From positions 186,001 to 250,000 of the forward strand of contig CAZUJF010000002.1 in NCBI GenBank assembly GCA_964619955.1: DNA of 64,000 bases, written 5' to 3'. The notes under the pieces were generated by a model. The model ran no database searches and had not been told where the DNA came from. It saw only the letters and a program-made list of their open reading frames with translations. Below are positions 25,759 to 34,648 of the stretch, piece by piece. Every line of letters begins with the position of its first letter. Position 1 is the stretch's first letter. The position numbers and the translations under genes are program-made. The DNA is from JACQFK01 sp964619955. Its GTDB lineage: Bacteria; Planctomycetota; MHYJ01; JACPRB01.

Positions 25759-28071
25759 ATGATGATCGCGTGCGTGCTGGGCTGCCTGCTGGCGGGTCCG
25801 CTCCAGGCGGGCCCGGACCCCGCCCCCACCGTCGTGCAGTCCGCCCGCCCCACCCCCGCGGAGGCGTTCGCGGCCGACGAACTGGCCGGCTTCCTGCGCC
25901 GCGTCACCGGGAAGGAATCCCCGCGGGCCGCGGAGCCCGATTTCAAGGGGGGACCCGCGATCTACGTCGGGCAGACGGACTTCGCCGCGCGCCGGGGCGT
26001 GGACGTCGCCCGGCTGGATCCCGAGGAGTGGGTGATCCGCAGCGTCGACGGCGCCCTCCTGGTCTCCGGCGGGCGGCCCCGCGGGACCCTCTACGCCGTC
26101 TATGAATTCGTCGAGGCCGTCCTCGGCGTCCGCTTCCTCGCGGCCCACGCGGAGCACGTCCCCTCGAATCCCCGGTGGATCCTCCCCGCAAACCAGGACC
26201 TCCGGGGGCGGCCCGCCTTTTCCCGCCGCGAGGTCTTCATGGTCGCGGGCGGGGCCGGGTCCCCCGAGTTCCTGCGCTTCCAGGTACGCCGCAAACTCAA
26301 CGGCTTCAACAACGCCACCTCCTCGGACCCGAAACTCGGCGGCGGACTCCTGTTCGGCAGCCCCTACTCCACCCACACCCATTCGCACTACACGAAGGAT
26401 TTCCCCGCCGGCCATCCGGAATACTTCGCGCTCCTCGGGGACGGCAGCCGCCGCGGCCCGGGGCCCGACGGCCAGGTCTGCATGTCCCACCCGGAGGTCC
26501 GCCGGCTCTTCGCGGACCGGCTGCGGGGCTACATCCGGAAGGACCGGGAGCGCGCGGCCCCGGGGGAGGGTCCCCCGACCCTCTACTCCCTCGCCCCGAA
26601 CGACAACATGAACGTCTGCCTCTGCCCCGGCTGCCGTGAACTCGAGAAGAAGTACGGGGCCTACACGGGCGTCCTCATGGACTTCACCAACGCCGTCGCC
26701 GCGGAGATCGCCCGGGACTTCCCCGAGGTCCGCATCATCACCGCCGCCTACACCTTCGCCATGGCCGTCCCGCGGGGCCTCCGGCCGCGGGACAACGTCG
26801 TCGTCTACATCGCCCAGCTCGGCAGCGAATTCAACTCGCCTCCCCTGCGCGACACGCTGCGCGGCATGGATCATCCCCTCAATGCCGACGCGCGCCGGCT
26901 GTTGGAGGCGTGGGCGGGGGTCAGCCCCGCCCTCGGCGTCCACGACTACTGGACTCCCTGGAACCAGCCCTTCCAGTGGCCCCACGCCAACGTCCGCGGC
27001 CTCGCGCGGACCCTGAAGTACTACCACGACCGCGGCGTGCGCCACGTCTTCGTCGAGGACGAGCTCTTCGGCAGCCGCATCCACAACTTCGTGGACCTGC
27101 AGCTCTACCTGGCCTCGCGCTTCCTCCAGGATCCGCAGCTCGACGCGGAGGCCGTCATCGCCGAGTTCACGGATCTCTACTACGGCCCGGCCGCGGCGCC
27201 GATGCGGAAGCTGCTCGACCTCCTCGAGCGGCGTCCCGAGGAGGAGCCCGGGCGGCTCCCCTCGGTGCCTCCGGCCGCCCGAACGTACTTCGATCCGGCT
27301 TTTTTCACGGAGGCGGACGCCCGGCTGCGCGAGGCGGAGCAGGCGGTCGCCGGCGACCCGCGGCGGCTCGCCGACGTGCTCCAGGAGCGGCTGGCGTTCG
27401 ATGAAACCCTGCTCCACCTCTGGGAGCCGCTGCGGGCCGCGCGCCCGCTGCCCTTCCGGCGGGAGGCGGTCCTCGACCGCCTGCGGCTCCAGTACGAGGC
27501 GGCCCGGAAGAAGTACGGCGGCTGGGGCGAGGAGCGGCGGAAGGAGGACGACGTCCGCCTGGACTACCTGCGGAATCTGCCGCCCGTGCCGGCCGAGTTC
27601 GCGAAGAAGAAGATCATCGACCTCTGCGGTCCGCTCTTGGAGCTGAGCCGGGGGGGCGGAGGCTTCGCCAAGTCCGTCCCCGACAAGGACGCGGCCACCG
27701 GGCGGGCCTGGACGCTCGACGCCTCGGCCCCGGGCGGGCACGAGCGTCCCCCCGCCCTGGGCCTCTACGATGAGAAGCTCAAGAAGGCCGCGGAGCAGGT
27801 CATCCCCGAGGATCGACGGCCGCGGGACGAGAAATACCACTTCCACTTTGCCGGCCGGATGAAGGGCTCCGCCAACCTTTATTTCTGGGCGCATTCCAGC
27901 TGGAGGCTCGGCCAGCCTCTGGGGGCGACGTACAACGCCGCGCTGCCGGAGCAGAAGGCCTACGACGTCTACGCGTCCGCCAAGCTCGAGGGCCCCGCCT
28001 ACGTGCCGGGATCGACCCGGCAGAACGCGTTCTCGGTCGACCGCCTGATCCTGGTGGAGGTCGTCGACTAA
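25759..28071 (+). CDS. DUF4838 / GH67-like secreted protein
   Basis: 770 residues; the start is ATG 25759 or the adjacent ATG 25762. MMIACVLGCLLAGPLQAG is a signal peptide, possibly with lipidation. The first 150 residues resemble the GH67 N-terminal domain (AEAFAADELAGFLRRVTGK, PRGTLYAVYEFVEAVLGVRF). The central DUF4838 region (HSHYTKDFPAGHPEYFALLG, SLAPNDNMNVCLCPGC, PLGVHDYW-like) is shared with glucuronidase-like TIM barrels. The C-terminal 150 residues may be a sandwich domain. It is probably a glycoside hydrolase relative acting on external polysaccharide; catalytic residues were not assigned. Confidence 0.75.
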   Translation: MMIACVLGCLLAGPLQAGPDPAPTVVQSARPTPAEAFAADELAGFLRRVTGKESPRAAEPDFKGGPAIYVGQTDFAARRGVDVARLDPEEWVIRSVDGALLVSGGRPRGTLYAVYEFVEAVLGVRFLAAHAEHVPSNPRWILPANQDLRGRPAFSRREVFMVAGGAGSPEFLRFQVRRKLNGFNNATSSDPKLGGGLLFGSPYSTHTHSHYTKDFPAGHPEYFALLGDGSRRGPGPDGQVCMSHPEVRRLFADRLRGYIRKDRERAAPGEGPPTLYSLAPNDNMNVCLCPGCRELEKKYGAYTGVLMDFTNAVAAEIARDFPEVRIITAAYTFAMAVPRGLRPRDNVVVYIAQLGSEFNSPPLRDTLRGMDHPLNADARRLLEAWAGVSPALGVHDYWTPWNQPFQWPHANVRGLARTLKYYHDRGVRHVFVEDELFGSRIHNFVDLQLYLASRFLQDPQLDAEAVIAEFTDLYYGPAAAPMRKLLDLLERRPEEEPGRLPSVPPAARTYFDPAFFTEADARLREAEQAVAGDPRRLADVLQERLAFDETLLHLWEPLRAARPLPFRREAVLDRLRLQYEAARKKYGGWGEERRKEDDVRLDYLRNLPPVPAEFAKKKIIDLCGPLLELSRGGGGFAKSVPDKDAATGRAWTLDASAPGGHERPPALGLYDEKLKKAAEQVIPEDRRPRDEKYHFHFAGRMKGSANLYFWAHSSWRLGQPLGATYNAALPEQKAYDVYASAKLEGPAYVPGSTRQNAFSVDRLILVEVVD

Positions 28072-28198
28072 GCCCGGCCCGAAGGACGCGGGGTCGGAAG
28101 GGAAAGGCCCTTCGCGAGGGGGGCGTGAGGCGTTCAACCAGGTTCCATGCAGACAGGAGGAGGGGAGGGGAAGGCTGAGAGACGTATCCACCCGCCAG

Positions 28199-29788
28199 CT
28201 ATTTTCCCGCCGGCGGCAGGCCGATGAGGAGCTGGCTGAGGATCTTCAGGCCGCCCTCCGCGCCGAGGTCGACGTGCACCTCGAGCTCGTCGATGTCCTC
28301 CACCCGCGGCCCGTGCGCCGCCAGGTCGCCCGTCTCCACGGAAGCGCCCGTGATCCGCAGCAGGCGGCCGCCGTCGCGGATCTCGAAGGCCGCCTGGTCG
28401 AGGTTCTTCAGCTTGAGCCGGGGCGTGTTGGTGCCCGGGTCGACGAGCTTGTACGCGGCGGGCGTCTTGAAGACCGCCGCGTTCGCCTGCATCTGAAGGA
28501 TCAGGCCCACGCTCTGGCGGCTGACCGGCTGCAGGGAGGACGCCGTCGCGCCCGGATTGAGGAACTCGATCCGCGCCTGCGTGTACTGCGGCCGCCGGTG
28601 TTTGCCGCCGAAGGGCGTGTAGAGCGGGTCGCCGATCAGGACCATCATCCAGCTGACCGCCTGCGTGGCGTTCCCATACGCCTCGGCGAGCGTCCAGCCC
28701 TGGTAGAGCCGCGGGAAGAAGATCTCCGCGTTCGGGAAGGCCTGCAGGAACGGCTCCCCCACGGGTCCCGTGCAGGCCGTCACGCCGTGCGCGAGAAAGC
28801 CCGTGCACCAGGGGCCGCCTTTCTCCGGCACGCGGCGCAGATCCACGGCCTCGCCGCTGGCCGTGTGCACCGCGATCGCACCCGGCCGGAACTTCGGCGT
28901 GAACGAATTCTGGTAGTTCGTCAGCGCGTACCAGCCCCAGTAGATCAGCGCGTCCGGACAGGCGTTCTCCGCGAAGAGCGCGCCCGTCTCCTCGCGCACG
29001 GTCTTGAAGCCCGCGTTGTGCGTGTCGATCCAGGCGCGCCGCGCCCAGAACTCTCCGCTGCTGTAGCCGAGCTTGCGCTTGCCGAAGGTCTTGCCCTTGG
29101 AATCGAAGTAACCGGTCCCGCTCGGACCCTCCAATTCGGCCTGCAACGCCAGATCGACCAGGCCCTTCGCCAGTTCCGGCGTGGGCGCGTCGAGCCGCGC
29201 GGTCAGGTAGATCGTCCCGCCCTTCACGTGTTCCTTGCGGAACTGCCGGAACTTGCGGGACTTGGCCAGGAAGGGATTCTGCGTCTGATAGCAGTAGAGC
29301 TGCCGCCGCTTCAGATCGCCCGGCGGGAGCCCGTAGGCATCCTCGCGATACAACCAGGCCAGCTCCGAATCGAAAGACGCCCGCGTCGTGAGGATCATCC
29401 CCGCGCTGCCGCGGTTCCCCTCGGGCAGCTTCAGCGTCAGCTCGGCGAGCTCCTCCTTCGAGAGCGCGGGGCCGTTCACGACGTAGGGGACGTCGTACGT
29501 CGTCACGAGGCAGAGAATCTTGTCCTTCAGCCCGCGCTCCTCGAGGTGCTTCTTGATCGGAACGACGGCTTTGGCTTCGAAGTCTTCAAACGAGATCCCG
29601 GCCGGATGCCGGTAGCCGGGGAAGGACAGCTCGACGCCGTTCTCGGCGGGGATCTTCCGCTGCTTCCGGTAGTGCGCGGCGACCTCGAGCGATTCCTTGG
29701 AGTCCTTGTTGGCGATGACGAGGACCTCGTCGGGCCGCAGGCCGCTCTCGTCCAGATCCTGCGCCAGGAGGAGCAGCAGCGCGAGCAT
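28199..29788 (-). CDS. TIGR03790-family secreted protein
   Basis: 529 residues. It opens MLALLLLLAQDLDES, a minimal signal peptide, followed by LRPDEVLVIANKDSKES and VAAHYRKQRKIP, the signature opening of the TIGR03790 family found in planctomycetes, acidobacteria and relatives. Other family blocks are present: GISFEDFEAKAVVPIKKHLE, LVTTYDVPYVV and LIYWGWYALTNY. Function is unknown; the fold may be peptidase-like (C25-type). The ATG directly follows the trpA stop codon (TAG then ATG), so it is likely translated from the trp message. Confidence 0.82.
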   Translation of the reverse strand: MLALLLLLAQDLDESGLRPDEVLVIANKDSKESLEVAAHYRKQRKIPAENGVELSFPGYRHPAGISFEDFEAKAVVPIKKHLEERGLKDKILCLVTTYDVPYVVNGPALSKEELAELTLKLPEGNRGSAGMILTTRASFDSELAWLYREDAYGLPPGDLKRRQLYCYQTQNPFLAKSRKFRQFRKEHVKGGTIYLTARLDAPTPELAKGLVDLALQAELEGPSGTGYFDSKGKTFGKRKLGYSSGEFWARRAWIDTHNAGFKTVREETGALFAENACPDALIYWGWYALTNYQNSFTPKFRPGAIAVHTASGEAVDLRRVPEKGGPWCTGFLAHGVTACTGPVGEPFLQAFPNAEIFFPRLYQGWTLAEAYGNATQAVSWMMVLIGDPLYTPFGGKHRRPQYTQARIEFLNPGATASSLQPVSRQSVGLILQMQANAAVFKTPAAYKLVDPGTNTPRLKLKNLDQAAFEIRDGGRLLRITGASVETGDLAAHGPRVEDIDELEVHVDLGAEGGLKILSQLLIGLPPAGK

Positions 29789-30523
29789 CTACCCCAGCGC
29801 CTTCCGCAGCGAGGCGACGTAGCGCTCGACGTCCTTCGGCTTGCCGCCCTGGCCGATGATCTTGAGCAGGGCGCTGCCGACGATGACCCCGTCGGCGGAT
29901 TCCGCGGCGCGCGCGGCGTCGGCGGGCGTCGAGATTCCGAAGCCCACGCAGAGCGGATGCTTCGTGAGGCGGCGCACGCGGCGCACGAACGCGGGCACGT
30001 CGGCCTTCATCTTCGATCCCGTGACGCCCTTCAGCGACACGAGATAGATCCAGGTCCGCGTGAGGCGGTCGATCTTGCGGATGCGCTCGTCCGTGCAGGT
30101 CGGCGAGATCAGGAACACGATGGGGACGCCGGAGCTTTTCGACGGACCGGCGACGGGAGCCGCCTCCTCGGGCGGGATGTCCGGCAGGATCACGCCGTGC
30201 AGGCGCGCCTTCGCGGCCCGCTTGAAAAAGCGCTCCGGGCCGTACTGCAGCACGGGGTTGTAGTAGGTCATGAAGAGCAGCGGCGTCGCGCGGAAGCGGT
30301 CGGCCATCGCGAACGCGTCGTCCGTGGTCACGCCCCCCAGCAGCGCCTGGTGCGAGGTGGCCTGGATGACGGGGCCGTCCGCCAGCGGATCGCTGAACGG
30401 GATGCCGAGCTCGATCTGGTCCGCCCCGCCCGCCGCGCAGGCCTGGAGCAGGTCCGGACAGAGCTTCTTCGTCGGGTAACCCGCGGTGACGAAGGGGATG
30501 AGCAGCTTGTGCGTGTTGGTCAT
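29789..30523 (-). CDS. trpA: Tryptophan synthase alpha subunit
   Basis: 244 residues, about 20 shorter than the enterobacterial enzyme. It cleaves indole-3-glycerol phosphate to indole, which passes to TrpB. The catalytic Glu38 (IELGIPFSDP) and Asp49 (LADGPVIQ) have the same 11-residue spacing as Glu49/Asp60 in Salmonella. The phosphate-binding end GFGISTPADAA and GVIVGSALLK are intact. It follows trpB by four bases and precedes the TIGR03790 gene with no gap. Confidence 0.96.
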   Translation of the reverse strand: MTNTHKLLIPFVTAGYPTKKLCPDLLQACAAGGADQIELGIPFSDPLADGPVIQATSHQALLGGVTTDDAFAMADRFRATPLLFMTYYNPVLQYGPERFFKRAAKARLHGVILPDIPPEEAAPVAGPSKSSGVPIVFLISPTCTDERIRKIDRLTRTWIYLVSLKGVTGSKMKADVPAFVRRVRRLTKHPLCVGFGISTPADAARAAESADGVIVGSALLKIIGQGGKPKDVERYVASLRKALG

Positions 30524-30527
30524 GGTC

Positions 30528-31714
<1,187 letters not shown>

Positions 31715-31718
<4 letters not shown>

Positions 31719-32335
31719 GGTTCATTCTTCCTAACGGGTTCGGAGCGGGCCGCCTGGATGAACGCGCGGATGAGGGCGCGGTCCTTGATGCCGGGCGAGG
31801 TCTCGACGCCGCTGGAGACGTCGACGCCCCAGGGCCGGATCTTCCGCGCGAGCGGCCCGACGCGGTCGGGGGTGAGGCGTCCGGCCAGCAGGATCTTGCC
31901 GTGCTTCGTGGCGCGCCGGGCCCACGCGGGGTCGACGTCGCCGGCCTTCGCGGCGTCTTTGGGCAGATCGAGCAGGAAGGCCAGGGCGTCATGGGATTTG
32001 AGAAGCTTGAAGGTGATGTCGTTGAACGTGTCGAAGGCCTTGATGTAAGGGATGCCCAGGGCGCGGCCGTAGGCGGGGGTCTCGGCGCCGTGCAGCTGGG
32101 CGATGCGGATCCCCGTCTCCTGGAGCAGCGCGCGGACCTCGTCGAGGGGCTGGTCCCTGAAGACGCCGACCGCCTCCACGCCGCGCGGGAGCCTCGAGAC
32201 GATGTCGCGGGCGGCCGCGGGATCCACCTTGCGCGGGCTGCGGGCGAAGATGAGGCCGACGTAGTCCGCGCCCTCCTCGGCGGCGGCCCGCGCGTCCTGG
32301 ACGCGGGTGATCCCGCAGATCTTCACTTTCAGCAT
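31715..32335 (-). CDS. trpF: Phosphoribosylanthranilate isomerase
   Basis: 206 residues. The enzyme isomerises phosphoribosylanthranilate to CdRP in tryptophan synthesis. The start MLKVKICGITRVQDA holds the catalytic Cys7, and DVSSGVETSPGIKD near the end has the catalytic Asp and phosphate site. ATG 32335 lies 57 bases after the Nudix stop. Next to it are trpD upstream and trpB downstream; trpC, trpE and trpG are not in this window. Confidence 0.95.
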
Positions 32336-32391
32336 GGGGGTAGGGGATTGTAGGGAAGGGCGGAGAGAGGAGGCAAGGAGGAATAGGAAGC

Positions 32392-32925
32392 CTACGGGTG
32401 CGGAAGCCCCTTGCCCCGGAGCCAGTCGCGCAGGGCCGCAACGCTGGAGCGGAAGGCGAGCTTCTCCCAGGGGATCTCCGAGGGCAGGACGCTCTTCGCA
32501 TCGCTGCAGTCGTCGGCCGCCTTGAGGGTTCCGCCGGTGACGCGGGCCTGGTAGGCCACGATGATGACGGAGCCGCCGTAGAAGCTGTCCGGATAGGAAT
32601 AGGTCCCCAGGTGCCCCTCGAGCGCGACGTCGAGGCCGGTCTCCTCCTTCGTTTCGCGCAGCGCCGCCTCCTCGGTGGTTTCGTCGATCTCCATGAAGCC
32701 GCAGGGGAAGCTCCAGAAGCCCTTGCGCGGCTCGATGCCGCGTTCGATGAGGATGAGGCGGCCGTCCTGCTCCACCACCGTCCCGCAGGCGACCTTCGGG
32801 TCGAGATAGTGCACGAAGGCGCATTGCGTGCAGACGTGGCGCGGCCGGCTGTCTTTGGGGGGGACGGCCCGCGTCATGGGGGCGCCGCAGCGGCAGCAGA
32901 ACTTGGGGTCGATGATCGGTGCCAT
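32392..32925 (-). CDS. Nudix hydrolase with N-terminal zinc ribbon
   Basis: 177 residues. A zinc ribbon (CCRCGAP ... CTQCAF) precedes the Nudix fold. The Nudix box is complete: GFMEIDETTEEAALRETKEE followed by TGL, with the REtkEE metal ligands. The layout resembles ADP-ribose/NADH pyrophosphatase-type Nudix enzymes (NudC-like but shorter). It starts one base after the trpD stop and lies inside the trp cluster, so it may hydrolyse a phosphoribosyl by-product or regulate precursor levels; that role is speculation. Confidence 0.88.
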   Translation of the reverse strand: MAPIIDPKFCCRCGAPMTRAVPPKDSRPRHVCTQCAFVHYLDPKVACGTVVEQDGRLILIERGIEPRKGFWSFPCGFMEIDETTEEAALRETKEETGLDVALEGHLGTYSYPDSFYGGSVIIVAYQARVTGGTLKAADDCSDAKSVLPSEIPWEKLAFRSSVAALRDWLRGKGLPHP

Positions 32926-32926
32926 C

Positions 32927-33937
32927 TCAGGCCTGCGTCGCCGCGGCGAAGTCCTCGAGTTTGCGGCGGGCGGCGCCGGAGTCCAGGGCGGCGGCGGCGC
33001 GCGCGGCGCCGTCGGCGGGATCCTTCGCCACCCCGGCGGCGATGAGCGCGAAGGCCGTGTTGAGGACGACGATGTCGCGACGGGGACCCTTGGCGCCGCC
33101 GAGCAGCTCCCGCGCGATCGCGGCGTTGTCGGCGGGCGAGCCGCCGAGCAGGTCGGACACCCGCGCCCGGGGCAGCCCCGCATCCTCGGGCTTGATGACC
33201 CGCTCGATGAGGCGGCCCTCCGCCAGCTCGATCGCGCGGTTCTCGCCCGTGGTCGACAATTCGTCGAGGCCGTCGGCCCCGTGGAACGCGAAGACCCGGA
33301 CGGAGCCCAGCGCCTGGAGGACCTCGACCATCGTGCGCACGAGCGCGGGGGCGTAGACGCCGAGCACCTGCGCGTTCGCGCCCGCGGGATTCGAGAGGGG
33401 GCCGAGCACATTGAAGATCGTCCGGAACCCCAGCTCCTTGCGGATCGGCCCCGCATGTTTCATCGCGGGATGGAAGTTCGGGGCGTGCAGGTACGTGAAA
33501 CCGAGGGTGCGGAGCAGGGTCTCGGCCTTCTCGCGGGGCAGTTCCACGCGGCAGCCCAGGGCCTCGAGCAGGTCGGAGCTTCCGCATTTCGAGCTGGCGG
33601 CGCGGTTGCCGTGTTTGGCGACGCGGGCGCCGCACGCGGCGGCCGTGAGCGCGGTCAGCGTGGAGACGTTGAAGGTCCCCAGGCCGTCCCCTCCGGTCCC
33701 GCAGGTGTCCAGCACGACCCCCGGTCCCGGATCGATCTTCACGGAGCGCTGCCGCAGCGCGCGCGCGCAGCCCGTGATCTCCGCGGCGGTTTCGCCCTTG
33801 ATCTTGAGCGCGGTGAGAAAGGCCGCCGTGAGCGCGGGGGGCGCCGCGCCGTCCATGATTTCGCCCAGCGCTTCCGCCGCCTCGCCGGTCGTCAGCGATT
33901 CCGAGGCGAGCAAAGCGGCGACCGCATCCTTGAGCAC
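32927..33937 (-). CDS. trpD: Anthranilate phosphoribosyltransferase
   Basis: 336 residues, start GTG at 33937. It transfers phosphoribose from PRPP to anthranilate. The family motifs are clear: DTCGTGGDG (PRPP loop, about 77-85), NVST (90-93), KHGNRAASSKCGS and the later DELSTTGEN. It is the first gene of the trp cluster. TAAGAT ends 6 bases before the GTG on the minus strand, a weak version of the leaderless-type -10 seen elsewhere. Two hairpins lie upstream. Confidence 0.95.
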   Translation of the reverse strand: MLKDAVAALLASESLTTGEAAEALGEIMDGAAPPALTAAFLTALKIKGETAAEITGCARALRQRSVKIDPGPGVVLDTCGTGGDGLGTFNVSTLTALTAAACGARVAKHGNRAASSKCGSSDLLEALGCRVELPREKAETLLRTLGFTYLHAPNFHPAMKHAGPIRKELGFRTIFNVLGPLSNPAGANAQVLGVYAPALVRTMVEVLQALGSVRVFAFHGADGLDELSTTGENRAIELAEGRLIERVIKPEDAGLPRARVSDLLGGSPADNAAIARELLGGAKGPRRDIVVLNTAFALIAAGVAKDPADGAARAAAALDSGAARRKLEDFAAATQA

Positions 33938-33978
33938 GCGCCGATCTTAACCGAAGGCTTGGACGGGGGAATCATTAT

Positions 33979-34011
33979 CCGCCTTCGCCCGCCCGGGGCG
34001 GGCTTCGGCGG
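33979..34011. repeat. Hairpin A between trpD and the divergent gene
   Basis: A 7-bp inner stem (GCCCGCC 33987-33993 with 33997-34003), a symmetric TTC/TTC internal loop, and a 5-bp outer stem (33979-33983 with 34007-34011). It adjoins hairpin B with one base between. Confidence 0.7.
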
Positions 34012-34012
34012 G

Positions 34013-34060
34013 ATGAACCCCCTTCCCCCGCTGCGGCGCGGGAAGGGGGTTCATCTTTTT
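34013..34060 (+). terminator. Hairpin B: 15-bp stem with T-tract on the plus strand
   Basis: ATGAACCCCCTTCCC (34013-34027) pairs perfectly with 34040-34054, loop 12 bases, followed by CTTTTT. It has terminator form for plus-strand transcripts, yet no plus-strand gene ends nearby, because the flanking genes diverge. It may stop antisense transcription through trpD or be a dispersed repeat. Confidence 0.6.
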
Positions 34061-34100
34061 GCTTGAGCCCATGACGGGGCGCGGATATGTATTACCCGCC

Positions 34101-34613
34101 ATGCCGGACCCCGTGGGACCCCTGGACGAATACGAGGCGGAGAAATTCCTCCAAAGCCCGAAGACCCGGCGGCTGCTCCGCAAGATCGACGTCGATCCGC
34201 TGCCGGGCGCCGGGGGTCTGGAGGACTTCGAGAAGCATCCGCTCTACAGGAGCGCCCTGCGCTTCGGGGCCTACACGCATCGCGTGGCGAAGCTCTACCG
34301 CTCCCGGCGCCGCAGGAAGGACCCGAAGGCCGTCGAGGAGCTGGTCTTGAACGCGTACATGAGCGGGGCGATGGTCGCGGCGGGCGTGGGACGGATCGAC
34401 GACGCGGAGATCGGCTTCTCGATCGCCTACCTCAAACGGGCGCTTCGCTCGACGCATCTCGCGCTGCAGGCGCTGCACGAGATCCGCGAGGCGAAGCAGC
34501 TTCCCGACAAGGCCGTCACCCACGTGACGAGGCGGCTCGTGGCGCTGCGGGAGGACACGGTCTCCGAGGTGATGGCCCTGCGCGAGCTCTGGCGGGCGAA
34601 ATTCGCGCATTGA
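34101..34613 (+). CDS. Hypothetical helical protein
   Basis: 170 residues, ATG at 34101. There is no signal peptide. The sequence is almost all amphipathic helix, rich in Arg/Lys (KLYRSRRRRKDPKAVEELVL, SIAYLKRALRSTHLALQALH). It may bind nucleic acid or protein; no family is recognised. Its stop codon overlaps the -35 of the topA promoter. Confidence 0.55.
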   Translation: MPDPVGPLDEYEAEKFLQSPKTRRLLRKIDVDPLPGAGGLEDFEKHPLYRSALRFGAYTHRVAKLYRSRRRRKDPKAVEELVLNAYMSGAMVAAGVGRIDDAEIGFSIAYLKRALRSTHLALQALHEIREAKQLPDKAVTHVTRRLVALREDTVSEVMALRELWRAKFAH

Positions 34614-34639
34614 CAGCGCCGAGAAACCCGCGCCATAAT
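34610..34639 (+). promoter_or_regulatory. Promoter of topA-bioD, leaderless type
   Basis: A consensus -35 TTGACA (34610-34615), spacer 18, and -10 CATAAT (34634-34639, 5 of 6). The -10 ends 9 bases before the topA ATG at 34649, so the leader would be at most a few bases. The -35 overlaps the stop codon of the preceding gene. Confidence 0.75.
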
Positions 34640-34648
34640 CGCGGCGGC

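Noticed and set aside
32828..34066. 412-residue plus-strand frame antisense to trpD ending at hairpin B
   Set aside because: Composition is that of a shadow frame, with no ribosome-binding site or recognisable domain. Its end in the hairpin is coincidental.
33938..34080. Trp-codon attenuator before trpD
   Set aside because: The only short leader frame on that strand has no Trp codons, and the hairpins lack a T-tract on the trp strand.
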